Shown piece by piece: positions 24,711 through 33,906 of a stretch of 64,000 bases of DNA (position 1 is its first letter; each line of letters opens with the position of its first letter). The position numbers and the translations under genes were made by a program. Location of the stretch: assembly GCA_035440445.1 (NCBI GenBank), contig DAORMJ010000013.1, positions 1 through 64,000 on the forward strand, written 5' to 3'. The stretch comes from Ga0077548 sp035440445. Its GTDB lineage: Bacteria > Pseudomonadota > Alphaproteobacteria > Rhizobiales > Xanthobacteraceae. The notes beneath the pieces were generated by a model. The model made no database searches, was not told the DNA's origin, and was given only the letters and a program-made list of their open reading frames with translations.

Positions 24711-24747
24711 TTTCAGGCGGTGTTCATGCGAGATTTCGTTCATCATG
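24711..24747 (+). repeat. 37-bp element, copy 2, upstream of the third paralogue
   Basis: Near-identical to 22010-22046 (four mismatches). Its last three bases form the ATG at 24745, one of two possible starts of the third paralogue. No copy precedes the second paralogue, which follows the first too closely. Confidence 0.6.
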
Positions 24748-26049
24748 CACGCGATGAGCGAAACAGCAGCCGCAAGCCACACGATGCTCGCCGGAGCGGA
24801 GCGTCCCGCGCGTCAGGGAGCGCGGCTCTACACTTTGGCGCTCGCCATTCTGTTCGTCAGCGCCTTCGCACTTTATTGGACCTCGTCTTTCTCGCTCGAA
24901 CGGCGCTTCGCCACCATCTATTTCGGCGCGGACAGCTGGCATTTCACCGAGCTTGCCACCGGCCGTTTCAACGACCGCATCATGCGGCTGCATCCGGTGA
25001 CGGTCGTGCTGGCGCTCGGCTGGATGAAACTGTTTTCGCCGCTTACGGCTTGGTTCGCGCCGATCGCGATTTTGAAAGCGATGTTCGCCTTTGCCGGAGC
25101 GCTCGGGGTGCTCGCGGCAGCGCACGCCTTCGCCGCTTTCATGCCGAAGCGTCATGCGCTCCTCTGGGGTGCGATCTACGCCGCCTCGACCGGCATCTGG
25201 TACTTTTCGAGTATCGAGGAATCGAAAATCCTCTCCGCCGCGCTAGCCACCATTTACATCGCGTTCTACGCACACCTGCGCAGCAACTCGACGCCGCGCG
25301 GCGCCATCGCACTCACCGCCATTCTGTTTGTCGCCTGCCTCAACGAAATTACGGCCGCGTTCCTTGTCGCCATTCCCGCAATCGACACGCTGATCCGCGC
25401 GAAATTCCAATGGCGCGCGTTACGCTGGATCACGCTTCATTCGCTCGCGGCCTTCGCAGCACTCTTCGTTCTGGAGGCGATCAAGCGCTTTGCCGTCACG
25501 GTGACGCCGAACCCGGAAGGCACCAGCTTCTTCGAAATCTTCCTCTATTATTTCACACGGAACAGCTACGACTTCCAGTCCATCCTCGGCTTTCTGCAGC
25601 GCTGGTTCTTCTTCAACATCGCCGCACCCGAGCCGGAACTCCACTACGCCAATAGCCTGACGCGCTATGGCGGGGACTTCGAGCCGACACTCCAGCATTA
25701 TTTCGGCTCGCCTGTTTCCGCTCTGCTGCTCGCCTGCTTTGCCGTCATGATCGCCGCGGCCTTCTTCCTTCGGAACCGCGGCGGGGCGGATCGCGCGCTT
25801 ACTGCCGTCATGGTTGGCCTTGGCGCCTATGCGCTCGCGCGGCTCCTGTTCTTTTTCCTGTTCCTGCCGGGCGAATGCCTGCTTTACAGCCCGAGCGTTA
25901 CGCTCGCTCATCTGCTATTGATCGCCATTCCGTTTGCGGCTTCCCGCCTGCCCTATAAGGAAGCGCTGACGGCAACGGCCGCGCTCTGCCTGCTTGTCAC
26001 CAACGGACTTTTCATTTTCACCGCCCAGACGGTCAGCTACGTGAACTGA
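24745..26049 (+). CDS. Polytopic membrane protein, GT-C-like, paralogue 3
   Basis: About 434 residues. Same architecture as paralogues 1 and 2: AFALYWTSSF, FGADSWHFTELATG, MRLHPVTVVLALGWMKLFSP, IWYFSSIEESKIL, ACLNEITAAFLVAIPA, RWFFFNIAAPEPE and YSPSVTLAHLLLIAIPF. Start ATG 24745 or 24754; the first lies inside the duplicated 37-bp element. Its TGA overlaps the ATG of the GMC oxidoreductase by one base, so the two are translationally linked. No experimentally studied homologue is known to me. Confidence 0.75.
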   Translation: MHAMSETAAASHTMLAGAERPARQGARLYTLALAILFVSAFALYWTSSFSLERRFATIYFGADSWHFTELATGRFNDRIMRLHPVTVVLALGWMKLFSPLTAWFAPIAILKAMFAFAGALGVLAAAHAFAAFMPKRHALLWGAIYAASTGIWYFSSIEESKILSAALATIYIAFYAHLRSNSTPRGAIALTAILFVACLNEITAAFLVAIPAIDTLIRAKFQWRALRWITLHSLAAFAALFVLEAIKRFAVTVTPNPEGTSFFEIFLYYFTRNSYDFQSILGFLQRWFFFNIAAPEPELHYANSLTRYGGDFEPTLQHYFGSPVSALLLACFAVMIAAAFFLRNRGGADRALTAVMVGLGAYALARLLFFFLFLPGECLLYSPSVTLAHLLLIAIPFAASRLPYKEALTATAALCLLVTNGLFIFTAQTVSYVN

Positions 26050-27857
26050 TGCGGAAAATTTTCGAGCAAAGCGTCGGCGCCCTCGCCGAGACCTTCATCA
26101 GCTCACGCTATGGCGCGGAGGCATCGCGCAATGCGCCGCTTGTTCGCGACGCGGCAAGCTTCGTGCTCGCGCAACACGCGAGGATGCCGGATTACCTGCG
26201 CCTGCCGTTCTTCGGCGCAACGCTTGCCTTTAGCGTTGCGGCACTCGCGACCGGCGGCGGCCTGTTTCATCGCCTCGCAGAAGAGAAGCGCCAGAAACAT
26301 ATCCGGCTCGCGAAGAAGGCAGGCCCCTTCCGCGACCTCATGCGCTTCTACGAAGGACTGAGCATCTTCGCTTACGGCGAGGCGCTGGAGCGCGGCGCGG
26401 GAAACGCGCCGCCCGCGGCACCGGCTCCGCAACGTGCCTTCGAAGGCGAGCAATGCGACGTGGTCGTGATCGGCTCCGGTCCCGGCGGCGCGATCACCGC
26501 TGCACTCCTTGCCGAAGCGGGTCGCGAGGTGACGCTGCTTGAAGCCGGCCCCTATCTTGCGATCGAGGATACGCCGGAATTCTCCCGCGCCGAAATGGAG
26601 CGGAAATATCGCAACGGCGGCATCACCGCAGCCTTCGGCAAGACCAAAATTTCCTATGTCGAAGGCCGTTGCGCCGGCGGCGGCAGCGAGATCAATGCCG
26701 GGCTCTATCACCGCACGCCGGAAACGATGCTCGCGCGCTGGCAGAAAGACTATGCACTCCACGCCGCGACGCCCGCAGAACTCATGCCCTACTTCGAGGC
26801 GAACGAGCGCGACCTCAGCGTCTCCGGCTTGCAGGGCGAGCATCCCGCAGCCTCGATCAAGATGCGCGAAGGTGCGGCCCGCATGGGCTGGTCGTCGATG
26901 GAAGTGCCGCGCTGGTTCAAGTTCGACGGGACTTCCGACACCATCGGCAAGAAGCAGTCGATGACGCGCACTTTTATCCCCCGCGCGATCAAAGCGGGCG
27001 CGCGCTTCGCAAGCGACACGCGCGTCGCGAAGCTCGAGAAAAGCGGCACGCAGTGGCTCGTCCACTGCGAAGGCGGAGAGCGCCGTTACGAGATCCGCTG
27101 CAACACCGTCTTCGTCTGCGCGGGCGCGATCCATACCGCCGCACTCCTGCGCCGCAGCGGTATTGCGCAGAACATCGGCAATTCGCTGCGCATGCATCCG
27201 ACCGTCAAGGTCGTCGCACGCTTCCCCGAAGCCGTGAACAGCCGCGACTTGGGCGTCACCGTCGAACAGATCAAGGAATTCTCGCCGCGGCTTTCCTTCG
27301 GCGTATCGGTGAGCCGCGCGCCTTATATTTCGCTCTCGATGCTCGATCATCCGGACCAACAGCGGATCGTGGACGAGCGCTGGCAGAACATGGCGATCTA
27401 TTATGCGATGATCACCGGCGGCAACGGCAGCGTGCGCAACGTGCCGGGCTACCGCGACCCGCTGGTGCGCTACACGCTCGCGGAAGAGGATATGCGGAAC
27501 CTCGCGGAAGGCGCAAAGAAACTCTCGCAGTTACTGCTCGCCGCCGGCGCGGAAGAGCTTTATCCGACCATCGCCGGCTCTCCGCCGGTCCGGAGCGGCA
27601 CGAACCTGCAAACGCTCCCCGACATTCTTCCGTCGGGCCGCGCCAGCCTGATGTCGGTGCATCTCTTTTCGAGCTGCCCCATGGGCGAAAACCGTGAGCG
27701 TTGCGCGACCGACTCTTTCGGCAAGGTGCACGGTCACGAAAATCTTTATATCAACGACGGCAGCCTGCTCTGCACTGCGCCGGGCGCCAACCCGCAAGGC
27801 TCGATCATGGCTTTCGCGCGCCGCAACGCCATGCATTTCCTGAAAGCGAATATCTGA
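26049..27857 (+). CDS. GMC-type FAD oxidoreductase (long-chain alcohol oxidase-like)
   Basis: 602-residue flavoprotein. It has an N-terminal hydrophobic segment at about 52-72, then a charged linker, then the FAD fold with GSGPGG at 142-147 and VTLLEAGP. A substrate/cap domain follows, then the C-terminal GMC block with HLFSSCPMG (H538) and PGANPQGS. The SCPMG form is typical of the cholesterol oxidase / fatty alcohol oxidase branch rather than choline dehydrogenase. It presumably oxidises an alcohol on a hydrophobic substrate at the membrane. It follows three GT-C-like proteins and precedes an SDR epimerase by two bases. Confidence 0.82.
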   Translation: MRKIFEQSVGALAETFISSRYGAEASRNAPLVRDAASFVLAQHARMPDYLRLPFFGATLAFSVAALATGGGLFHRLAEEKRQKHIRLAKKAGPFRDLMRFYEGLSIFAYGEALERGAGNAPPAAPAPQRAFEGEQCDVVVIGSGPGGAITAALLAEAGREVTLLEAGPYLAIEDTPEFSRAEMERKYRNGGITAAFGKTKISYVEGRCAGGGSEINAGLYHRTPETMLARWQKDYALHAATPAELMPYFEANERDLSVSGLQGEHPAASIKMREGAARMGWSSMEVPRWFKFDGTSDTIGKKQSMTRTFIPRAIKAGARFASDTRVAKLEKSGTQWLVHCEGGERRYEIRCNTVFVCAGAIHTAALLRRSGIAQNIGNSLRMHPTVKVVARFPEAVNSRDLGVTVEQIKEFSPRLSFGVSVSRAPYISLSMLDHPDQQRIVDERWQNMAIYYAMITGGNGSVRNVPGYRDPLVRYTLAEEDMRNLAEGAKKLSQLLLAAGAEELYPTIAGSPPVRSGTNLQTLPDILPSGRASLMSVHLFSSCPMGENRERCATDSFGKVHGHENLYINDGSLLCTAPGANPQGSIMAFARRNAMHFLKANI

Positions 27858-27859
27858 TC

Positions 27860-28888
27860 ATGCGCGTTCTCGTCACCGGCGGCTCCGGCTTCTTCGGCTG
27901 CCTGCTCATCGAGCGTCTTGCGGAAGGTAATGCCCATATCCGCAATTTCGATCTTGCAGCCGCCGAGGATCATCCGGCCAATGTCGAGTTTCTGCGCGGC
28001 GACATCCGCGATGCGGCCGCCGTGCGCGCGGCCTGCGAGAACATCGATTACGTCATTCATTCCGTCGCGCAGCAGCCGCTTTCTAAAGACCCCGCACTCA
28101 TGCGCTCGGTCAATATCGAAGGCACGCGCAACCTGCTGGCGGCCGCGCTCGATGCGAAGGTGAAGAAGGTCGTCTTCATGTCTTCGACCTCGATCTTCGG
28201 CATCCCCGACGAGTTGCCGATCCGCCGCGCGACACCCGCGAAGCCGGTCGAAGCCTATGGCCGCACCAAGGTCGCGGCGGAAGAAGTCTGCCGCGAATTC
28301 ATCGCGCGTGGCCTCGACGTGACGCTGGTTCGCCCGCGCACGATTCTCGGTCACGGCCGCCTCGGCATTTTCCAGATGCTGTTTGAATGGATCCGCGAGG
28401 GCTCGAACGTGCCGGTGCTGGGCTCAGGCGACGCAGAGTTCCAGTTCATTCATGCGCAGGATCTTGCGGAAGCGACCATCCTCGCCGCCCAGCGTCCGGG
28501 ACCTGCGGTTTACAACATCGGCACCGATCGCTTCGGCACCACGCGCCAGGCACTCGAAGCGCTCTGCGCCCATGCCGCGACCGGCTCCAAGGTGAGATCG
28601 GTCCCGGACGCGCCAACCCGGCTTCTGATGGCGGCGACCACCAGCCTCGGGCTCTCGCCGCTCGGCAATTATCATTACCTCGCCTATTCGAAGCCGAGTT
28701 ACTTCGACATTTCCGACGCCGTGAACGAACTCGGCTGGAAGCCGAAATATTCCAACGACGAAATGCTCATCGAAAGTTACGACTGGTATCTCGCGCACCG
28801 CGATGAAGTCATGCGCTCGAAATGGGCAAGCCCGCACAAGTCCGGCGTGAAGCAGGGCGTGCTGAAGTTCATGATCTCGTGGCTTTAG
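27860..28888 (+). CDS. Extended SDR: NAD-dependent epimerase/dehydratase
   Basis: 342-residue extended short-chain dehydrogenase. The NAD-binding motif TGGSGFFG is near residue 6, SSTSIFG precedes the active site, and YGRTK is the catalytic YxxxK. The C-terminal part (FEWIREGSNVPVLGSG, FIHAQDLAEA) is typical of sugar-nucleotide or sterol-type epimerases/dehydrogenases. It is the last gene of the five-gene cluster and convergent with putR. A nucleotide-sugar substrate would agree with the GT-C-like neighbours; an isoprenoid or sterol substrate would agree with the GMC enzyme. Confidence 0.83.
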   Translation: MRVLVTGGSGFFGCLLIERLAEGNAHIRNFDLAAAEDHPANVEFLRGDIRDAAAVRAACENIDYVIHSVAQQPLSKDPALMRSVNIEGTRNLLAAALDAKVKKVVFMSSTSIFGIPDELPIRRATPAKPVEAYGRTKVAAEEVCREFIARGLDVTLVRPRTILGHGRLGIFQMLFEWIREGSNVPVLGSGDAEFQFIHAQDLAEATILAAQRPGPAVYNIGTDRFGTTRQALEALCAHAATGSKVRSVPDAPTRLLMAATTSLGLSPLGNYHYLAYSKPSYFDISDAVNELGWKPKYSNDEMLIESYDWYLAHRDEVMRSKWASPHKSGVKQGVLKFMISWL

Positions 28889-28890
28889 CG

Positions 28891-29349
28891 TCAGACCGGC
28901 AGCATCTGATCGGTCTTCACTTCTTCCATCACCGCATAGGTACGGGTTTCTTTCACACCCGGCAGGGTGAGCAGCACATTGCCGAGAAATTTGCGATAGG
29001 CCGCGATGTCGGCGACGCGCGTCTTCACGAGATAGTCGAACCCGCCCGCAACCATGTGACATTCGAGTACTTCCGGCGCGCGGCGCACGGCGGCCGCGAA
29101 CTTGTCGAAGATGTCCGGCGTGGTCTTGTCGAGCGAGACTTCCACGAACACGAGCAACGGCAGATCGAGGAGATGCGGATCGAGCCTCGCCCCGAACCCG
29201 GTGATGTACCCTTCTTTCTGCAAGCGCCGCAGCCGCTCGCCGGTCGAGGTCGGCGAAAGACCTACCCGCTCGGCAAGCTCAACCCCCGCAAGCCGGCCAT
29301 CCGCCTGTAAAACCTGAAGAATTTTCCGGTCTATTCTGTCGATAGCCAT
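28891..29349 (-). CDS. putR: Lrp/AsnC regulator, PutR-like
   Basis: 152-residue Lrp family regulator. The winged HTH begins IDRIDRKILQVLQADGRL, with recognition region AERVGLSPTSTGERLRRLQKEG, followed by a RAM/AsnC ligand domain (VFVEVSLDK, then GGFDYLVKTRV). It is divergent from putA, as expected for PutR, which activates putA in response to proline in alphaproteobacteria. ATG 29349 is preferred over the ATG at 29394, because the latter lacks a ribosome-binding site and lies in a candidate operator. Confidence 0.88.
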   Translation of the reverse strand: MAIDRIDRKILQVLQADGRLAGVELAERVGLSPTSTGERLRRLQKEGYITGFGARLDPHLLDLPLLVFVEVSLDKTTPDIFDKFAAAVRRAPEVLECHMVAGGFDYLVKTRVADIAAYRKFLGNVLLTLPGVKETRTYAVMEEVKTDQMLPV

Positions 29350-29374
29350 CGTTTTTTCCGCACTATCTAAAGTT

Positions 29375-29393
29375 TGCCGCGGATTATGCGGCA
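29375..29393. promoter_or_regulatory. Candidate PutR operator
   Basis: TGCCGC, 7 bases, GCGGCA: an exact inverted repeat between the divergent putR and putA genes, in otherwise AT-rich sequence. Lrp-family regulators bind such dyads. The assignment is inference from position and symmetry. Confidence 0.4.
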
Positions 29394-29462
29394 TAAATAA
29401 AAAATTGCCTATAGAGATACGGAAGCCAAAGACCTAGTTCTTTCTTCGCAGGAGAACACCCC

Positions 29463-32438
29463 ATGCATGGCCTCGCCCCCTTTGCTGCGCCGTATGCCGA
29501 ACCCGACAGTGCGATCGCGACACGGCTGCTTGCGGCGAGCGCGGAAGCGAAACCGGATCGCACCGGCATCGAAACCCGCGCGCGCGATCTGATCGGCGCG
29601 ATCCGCGCAGGCAGCGGCGGCTTCGGCGGCGTTGAAGAGTTGCTGCGCGAATTCTCGCTCTCGACCAAGGAAGGTGTCGCTCTGATGGTGCTCGCGGAAG
29701 CCTTGCTGCGCGTGCCTGATGCGGAGACCGCGGACGATCTGATCGAGGACAAGCTCGCCGCCGGCGATTTTGAACATCACGAAACCAGATCGGGCTCGCT
29801 TCTCGTGAACGCGTCGGTCTGGGCGCTGGCGCTTTCGGCGCGGACGATCCAGCCCGGAGAAACACCGCAAGGCATCATCGCCTCGCTCGCGAAAAAGATC
29901 GGCCTGCCCACCGTCCGCACCGCTATGCGTCAGGCCATGCGGGTGATGGGACAGCATTTCGTGTTCGGCGAGACCATCGAAGGCGCGCTGCGCCGCGCCG
30001 CGCAAAATCCGCGCTATCGCTATTCCTTCGACATGCTCGGCGAAGGTGCGCGCACTGCAAAGGATGCCGCGCGCTATCGCGAATCTTATTTGCAGGCAAT
30101 CGCAGCGATCGGCGCTTCCGCAAAAGGCCGAACCTTCGCGGATCGTCCCGGCATTTCCGTCAAGCTCTCCGCATTGCATCCGCGCTACGAAGCGCTCAGC
30201 CGTGAGCGCGTGCTGCGCGAATTGACGCCGGTGCTCCTGCAACTCGCGCAAGCGGCGAAAGCCCATGACCTTCAGTTCACGGTCGATGCCGAAGAAGCCG
30301 ACCGCCTCGAACTTTCGCTTGAAGTCATTTCGGCCGTTTTCTCCGATCCCTCGCTCGCAGGCTGGGATGGCTTCGGCATCGCGGTGCAGGCCTATCAGAA
30401 GCGCGCGAGCGCGGTGATCGCGTGGTTCGCCTCGCTCGCAACGACGCTCGGCCGCCGCGCAACCATTCGTCTGGTTAAGGGTGCCTATTGGGACACCGAG
30501 ATCAAGCGCGCACAGGAGCGCGGGCTCGACGGCTATCCGGTCTTCACGCGCAAGGCCATGACCGATCTGCATTACGAAGTCTGCGTGCGGCAATTGCTTG
30601 CGCTGCACCCGGCCATCTACCCTCAATTCGCCACCCACAACGCGCTGACCGTCGCCACCGTGCTCGATGCAGCAGGCGGCGGACACGGCTTCGAATTCCA
30701 GCGCCTGCACGGCATGGGTGAAGCGCTTTATGAAAAGCTGCTCGCGGACGATGCCGCCACGGCTTGCCGGGTCTATGCCCCGGTCGGCGCCCATGCCGAC
30801 CTGCTCGCCTATCTCGTGCGCCGCCTGCTGGAAAATGGCGCGAACTCGTCATTTGCTTCAGCCTCCGCGGATCCGGAAATTCCGCTCGAGAAACTGCTCC
30901 GCTCGCCAGCCGAGAACGTGAACGCGCACGGCGCGAACCATCCGCGCATTCCCCTGCCGCGCGATCTCTACGGCGCGCGGCAAAACTCGCGCGGCATCGA
31001 ATTTGGCCATCGCGCATCCCTCGAAGGTTTACTTGCGGAAATAGAACACGGCAAACCGGGCAACTCCGCGTCCTCTGCCACGCCTGAAAACGCCATCACG
31101 CAAGCCTTGCAGGCATTCCCGGTCTGGTCGGACACCGCGGCGGAGACGCGCGCAAAAGCGCTCGAACGTGCCGCCGATCTCATGGAAGCCCGCCGCGGGC
31201 GCTTCCTGCTTCTTCTGCAAAGCGAGGGCAAGAAGACGCTCGACGACGCGCTCGCTGAAGTGCGCGAGGCGATCGATTTCTGCCGCTATTACGCAGCCGA
31301 AGCGCGGCGGCTATTTGCCAACGATACAGCTCTTCCCGGACCCGTGGGCGAGCGCAACATGCTGCGTTTGCAAGGGCGTGGCGTTTTCGTTGCGATCTCG
31401 CCGTGGAATTTTCCGCTCGCGATCTTTATGGGACAGATCACCGCCGCGCTCGCCGCGGGCAACACGGTTGTTGCCAAGTCCGCCGAACAAACGCCGCAGA
31501 TCGCCGCCGAAGCGGTCGCACTCCTGCATGAGGCGGAAATTCCGCGCGACGCGCTCGTCCTCGTGCAGGGCGACGGCGCGGCCGGAGCGGCGCTCACCGC
31601 GCATCCCGGGATTGCGGGCGTGGTCTTCACCGGCTCGACCGAAGTCGCGCAGAAGATCAACCGCACCTTGGCTGCGAAAGAGGGTCCGATCGTGCCGCTG
31701 ATCGCGGAAACCGGTGGCATCAATGCCATGATCGTGGATGCGACCGCCTTGCCGGAGCAGGTCGCGGACGACGTGATTACTTCCGCGTTTCGCTCCGCGG
31801 GCCAGCGCTGCTCCGCGCTGCGCGTGCTGTTGCTGCCGCGCGAGGCGGCGGAAAAATTCATCGCCATGATCGCGGGCAGCGCGAAGGAATTGAAGCTCGG
31901 CGACCCGCACGAGATCGACACCCATGTCAGCCCGGTGATCGACGAGGAGGCCAGGTCGCGGCTCGATGCGCATGTGACGCAGATGAAAGCACGAGCGACG
32001 ACACGCTATGAAGGGTGTGCTTTGCAAGGCGGCACTTTCGTCGCGCCGCATATCTTTCAGATCGAAAGCCTCGACGACCTGACGGAAGAGATCTTCGGCC
32101 CGATCCTGCATGTCTATGTTTACGAGCAGCACGATCTGGACGCAGAACTGCGCAAGCTCGCGAAGAAAGGCTATCGCCTGACGCTCGGCGTTCATTCGCG
32201 CATCGAGCGCATGGCGACCCGCGCCGCGCGCGCGATCGGCGCGGGCAATGTCTATGTCAACCGGAACATGATCGGCGCCGTGGTAGGCCAGCAACCGTTC
32301 GGCGGTAGCGGACTATCGGGCACCGGGCCGAAAGCAGGCGGCCCGCATTATCTGCCGCGCTTCGCGACCGAACAAACGATCACGATCAACACCGCAGCCG
32401 CCGGCGGCGACGCCACCCTGCTCGCGATGGCGGAGTGA
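29463..32438 (+). CDS. putA: Bifunctional proline dehydrogenase / P5C dehydrogenase PutA
   Basis: 991-residue bifunctional enzyme that oxidises proline to glutamate. The FAD-dependent PRODH barrel occupies about 60-460 (ISVKLSALHPRYE, RLVKGAYWDTEIKRAQ, FATHN). The aldehyde dehydrogenase half spans about 540-970, with WNFPLAIFMGQ, FTGSTEVAQ, AETGG and the catalytic Cys783 in GQRCSALR. It lacks the N-terminal ribbon-helix-helix DNA-binding domain of E. coli PutA, in keeping with the separate PutR. CAGGAG precedes ATG 29463. Confidence 0.94.
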   Translation: MHGLAPFAAPYAEPDSAIATRLLAASAEAKPDRTGIETRARDLIGAIRAGSGGFGGVEELLREFSLSTKEGVALMVLAEALLRVPDAETADDLIEDKLAAGDFEHHETRSGSLLVNASVWALALSARTIQPGETPQGIIASLAKKIGLPTVRTAMRQAMRVMGQHFVFGETIEGALRRAAQNPRYRYSFDMLGEGARTAKDAARYRESYLQAIAAIGASAKGRTFADRPGISVKLSALHPRYEALSRERVLRELTPVLLQLAQAAKAHDLQFTVDAEEADRLELSLEVISAVFSDPSLAGWDGFGIAVQAYQKRASAVIAWFASLATTLGRRATIRLVKGAYWDTEIKRAQERGLDGYPVFTRKAMTDLHYEVCVRQLLALHPAIYPQFATHNALTVATVLDAAGGGHGFEFQRLHGMGEALYEKLLADDAATACRVYAPVGAHADLLAYLVRRLLENGANSSFASASADPEIPLEKLLRSPAENVNAHGANHPRIPLPRDLYGARQNSRGIEFGHRASLEGLLAEIEHGKPGNSASSATPENAITQALQAFPVWSDTAAETRAKALERAADLMEARRGRFLLLLQSEGKKTLDDALAEVREAIDFCRYYAAEARRLFANDTALPGPVGERNMLRLQGRGVFVAISPWNFPLAIFMGQITAALAAGNTVVAKSAEQTPQIAAEAVALLHEAEIPRDALVLVQGDGAAGAALTAHPGIAGVVFTGSTEVAQKINRTLAAKEGPIVPLIAETGGINAMIVDATALPEQVADDVITSAFRSAGQRCSALRVLLLPREAAEKFIAMIAGSAKELKLGDPHEIDTHVSPVIDEEARSRLDAHVTQMKARATTRYEGCALQGGTFVAPHIFQIESLDDLTEEIFGPILHVYVYEQHDLDAELRKLAKKGYRLTLGVHSRIERMATRAARAIGAGNVYVNRNMIGAVVGQQPFGGSGLSGTGPKAGGPHYLPRFATEQTITINTAAAGGDATLLAMAE

Positions 32439-32497
32439 ACCCGGCCGAGGCCGAGACATTGATCCTCATGGTGAGGAGCGCGAGCGAGACCATCACC

Positions 32498-33742
32498 TTA
32501 ATTTCCCCTTCGCAACCTTCTCACCAGTTCCTCGGTCGGATAACCGTCCGCCGGCAACTTGAACTTGATCTGCGCCTGCTGCACGGCCTTGCGCGAAAGC
32601 GCGCCGAGACGGCCATCGACACCGCCGACGTCATAGCCTGCCTTTTCTAGGAGCATCTGCAATTCGCGCACCTGCTCCATCGAGAAGTTATCGGGAGTGC
32701 CGTTGCCCTTGCGAAAGACCGGCGCACCGGCAATCCGCGTCGCGAGATAAGACGCGGTCGTCGAATAGATCAGCGAATGATTCCACTCCGTGAAGATGCG
32801 GAAATTCGGATAGACCAGAAACGCCGGTCCCAGCCGGCCCATCGGCAACAGGAGCGAAGCCTTCGGCGCGTCGGCCGGCAAAGGCTTTCCGTTCGGGAGC
32901 GTTACACCCCACTGCGACCACTGCGCGTGATCGTGCTCGATATCGAGGCTCGCCTGCGACCAGTCCATGCGCTCGGGCACGCGCACTTCCTGCATCCACG
33001 GCTCGCCGCGCCGCCAGCCGATCTTCTGGATGTAATGGGCGCTGGTCGCGAGTACGTCCGGCACGCTGCGTAACAAATCGACCTTGCCGTTGCCGTCGAA
33101 GTCGATGCCGTAATTGAAATAATGCGAGGGCAGGAATTGCGTCTGCCCGAGTTCGCCCGCCCATGAACCGATCATGTTGTCGGGCGTGAGATCGCCGCGT
33201 TCGATGATCTTCAGCGCGGCGATCAGCTCCTTGCGGAAGCGCTCGCTGCGGCGGCAGTCATAGGCGAGGCTCGCAAGCGAGCGCAGCACCTCGAACTTGC
33301 CGATGCCCGCGCCGAAATCGCTTTCCAGCCCCCAGAAGGCGACGATCACCGGCGCCGGCACGCCGAACTGTTGCTCGATTTTCTCGAACAGCTCGGCATG
33401 CTTCTTGATCAGTTGCTGGCCGCGCGGTGTGCGCCCGGCACCGGCCATGCGGTTCGCAAATTCGAGGAACGGCTGGCTGAACACCCGCTGCCCGCGATCG
33501 ATGCCGATGACTTTCTGGTCGAGCACCAAAAGATGGGCCGTGCGCGAGAGCGTGCGCTGCGAAATCCCCTGCTCCAGCGCCTCGCGCTTGAACTCGCTCA
33601 GCCACTTTTCGAAGCTGCCGGTGTTGCGACAGGTGGTCTTCGCCGGCTGTGCCGCAAGCTCTTCGCCGCCCGCGAAGAGCAAAAGAAACGCGGCCATTAC
33701 GCCGCCGTAAAACCGCAACCGCATCTGTCTGCACCGTTCCAT
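32498..33742 (-). CDS. Lytic murein transglycosylase (MltB/SLT type 2)
   Basis: 414-residue periplasmic lytic transglycosylase that cleaves peptidoglycan glycan strands with formation of 1,6-anhydro ends. The N-terminal signal peptide ends near residue 31 (ELAAQ). The SLT_2 domain follows, with the catalytic Glu140 in FWGLESDFG and GELGQTQFLPSHY. A C-terminal peptidoglycan-binding domain (about 345-412) has LQMLLEKAGYDVGGVDGRLG. No lipobox is obvious. The start may be ATG 33742 or 33724. It is a single gene convergent with putA. Confidence 0.88.
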   Translation of the reverse strand: MERCRQMRLRFYGGVMAAFLLLFAGGEELAAQPAKTTCRNTGSFEKWLSEFKREALEQGISQRTLSRTAHLLVLDQKVIGIDRGQRVFSQPFLEFANRMAGAGRTPRGQQLIKKHAELFEKIEQQFGVPAPVIVAFWGLESDFGAGIGKFEVLRSLASLAYDCRRSERFRKELIAALKIIERGDLTPDNMIGSWAGELGQTQFLPSHYFNYGIDFDGNGKVDLLRSVPDVLATSAHYIQKIGWRRGEPWMQEVRVPERMDWSQASLDIEHDHAQWSQWGVTLPNGKPLPADAPKASLLLPMGRLGPAFLVYPNFRIFTEWNHSLIYSTTASYLATRIAGAPVFRKGNGTPDNFSMEQVRELQMLLEKAGYDVGGVDGRLGALSRKAVQQAQIKFKLPADGYPTEELVRRLRRGN

Positions 33743-33906
33743 GGTTTGCCAAATTTATCCCAGCCGAGAGTGCCGCGCGCCAGTCCGTTAGGGAACCGCA
33801 GAATAGCCCGCCAATTCTTGCGCATTTTCAGAACTTGGCGGACTATCCCGCCCAATACGAACAGCGGTCATGAATGACCCACGTTTTTCCCGGGAGCAAG
33901 AACACC

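Noticed and set aside
28822..29310. 162-codon plus-strand frame opposite putR
   Set aside because: It is a shadow of a gene with a complete Lrp/AsnC domain.
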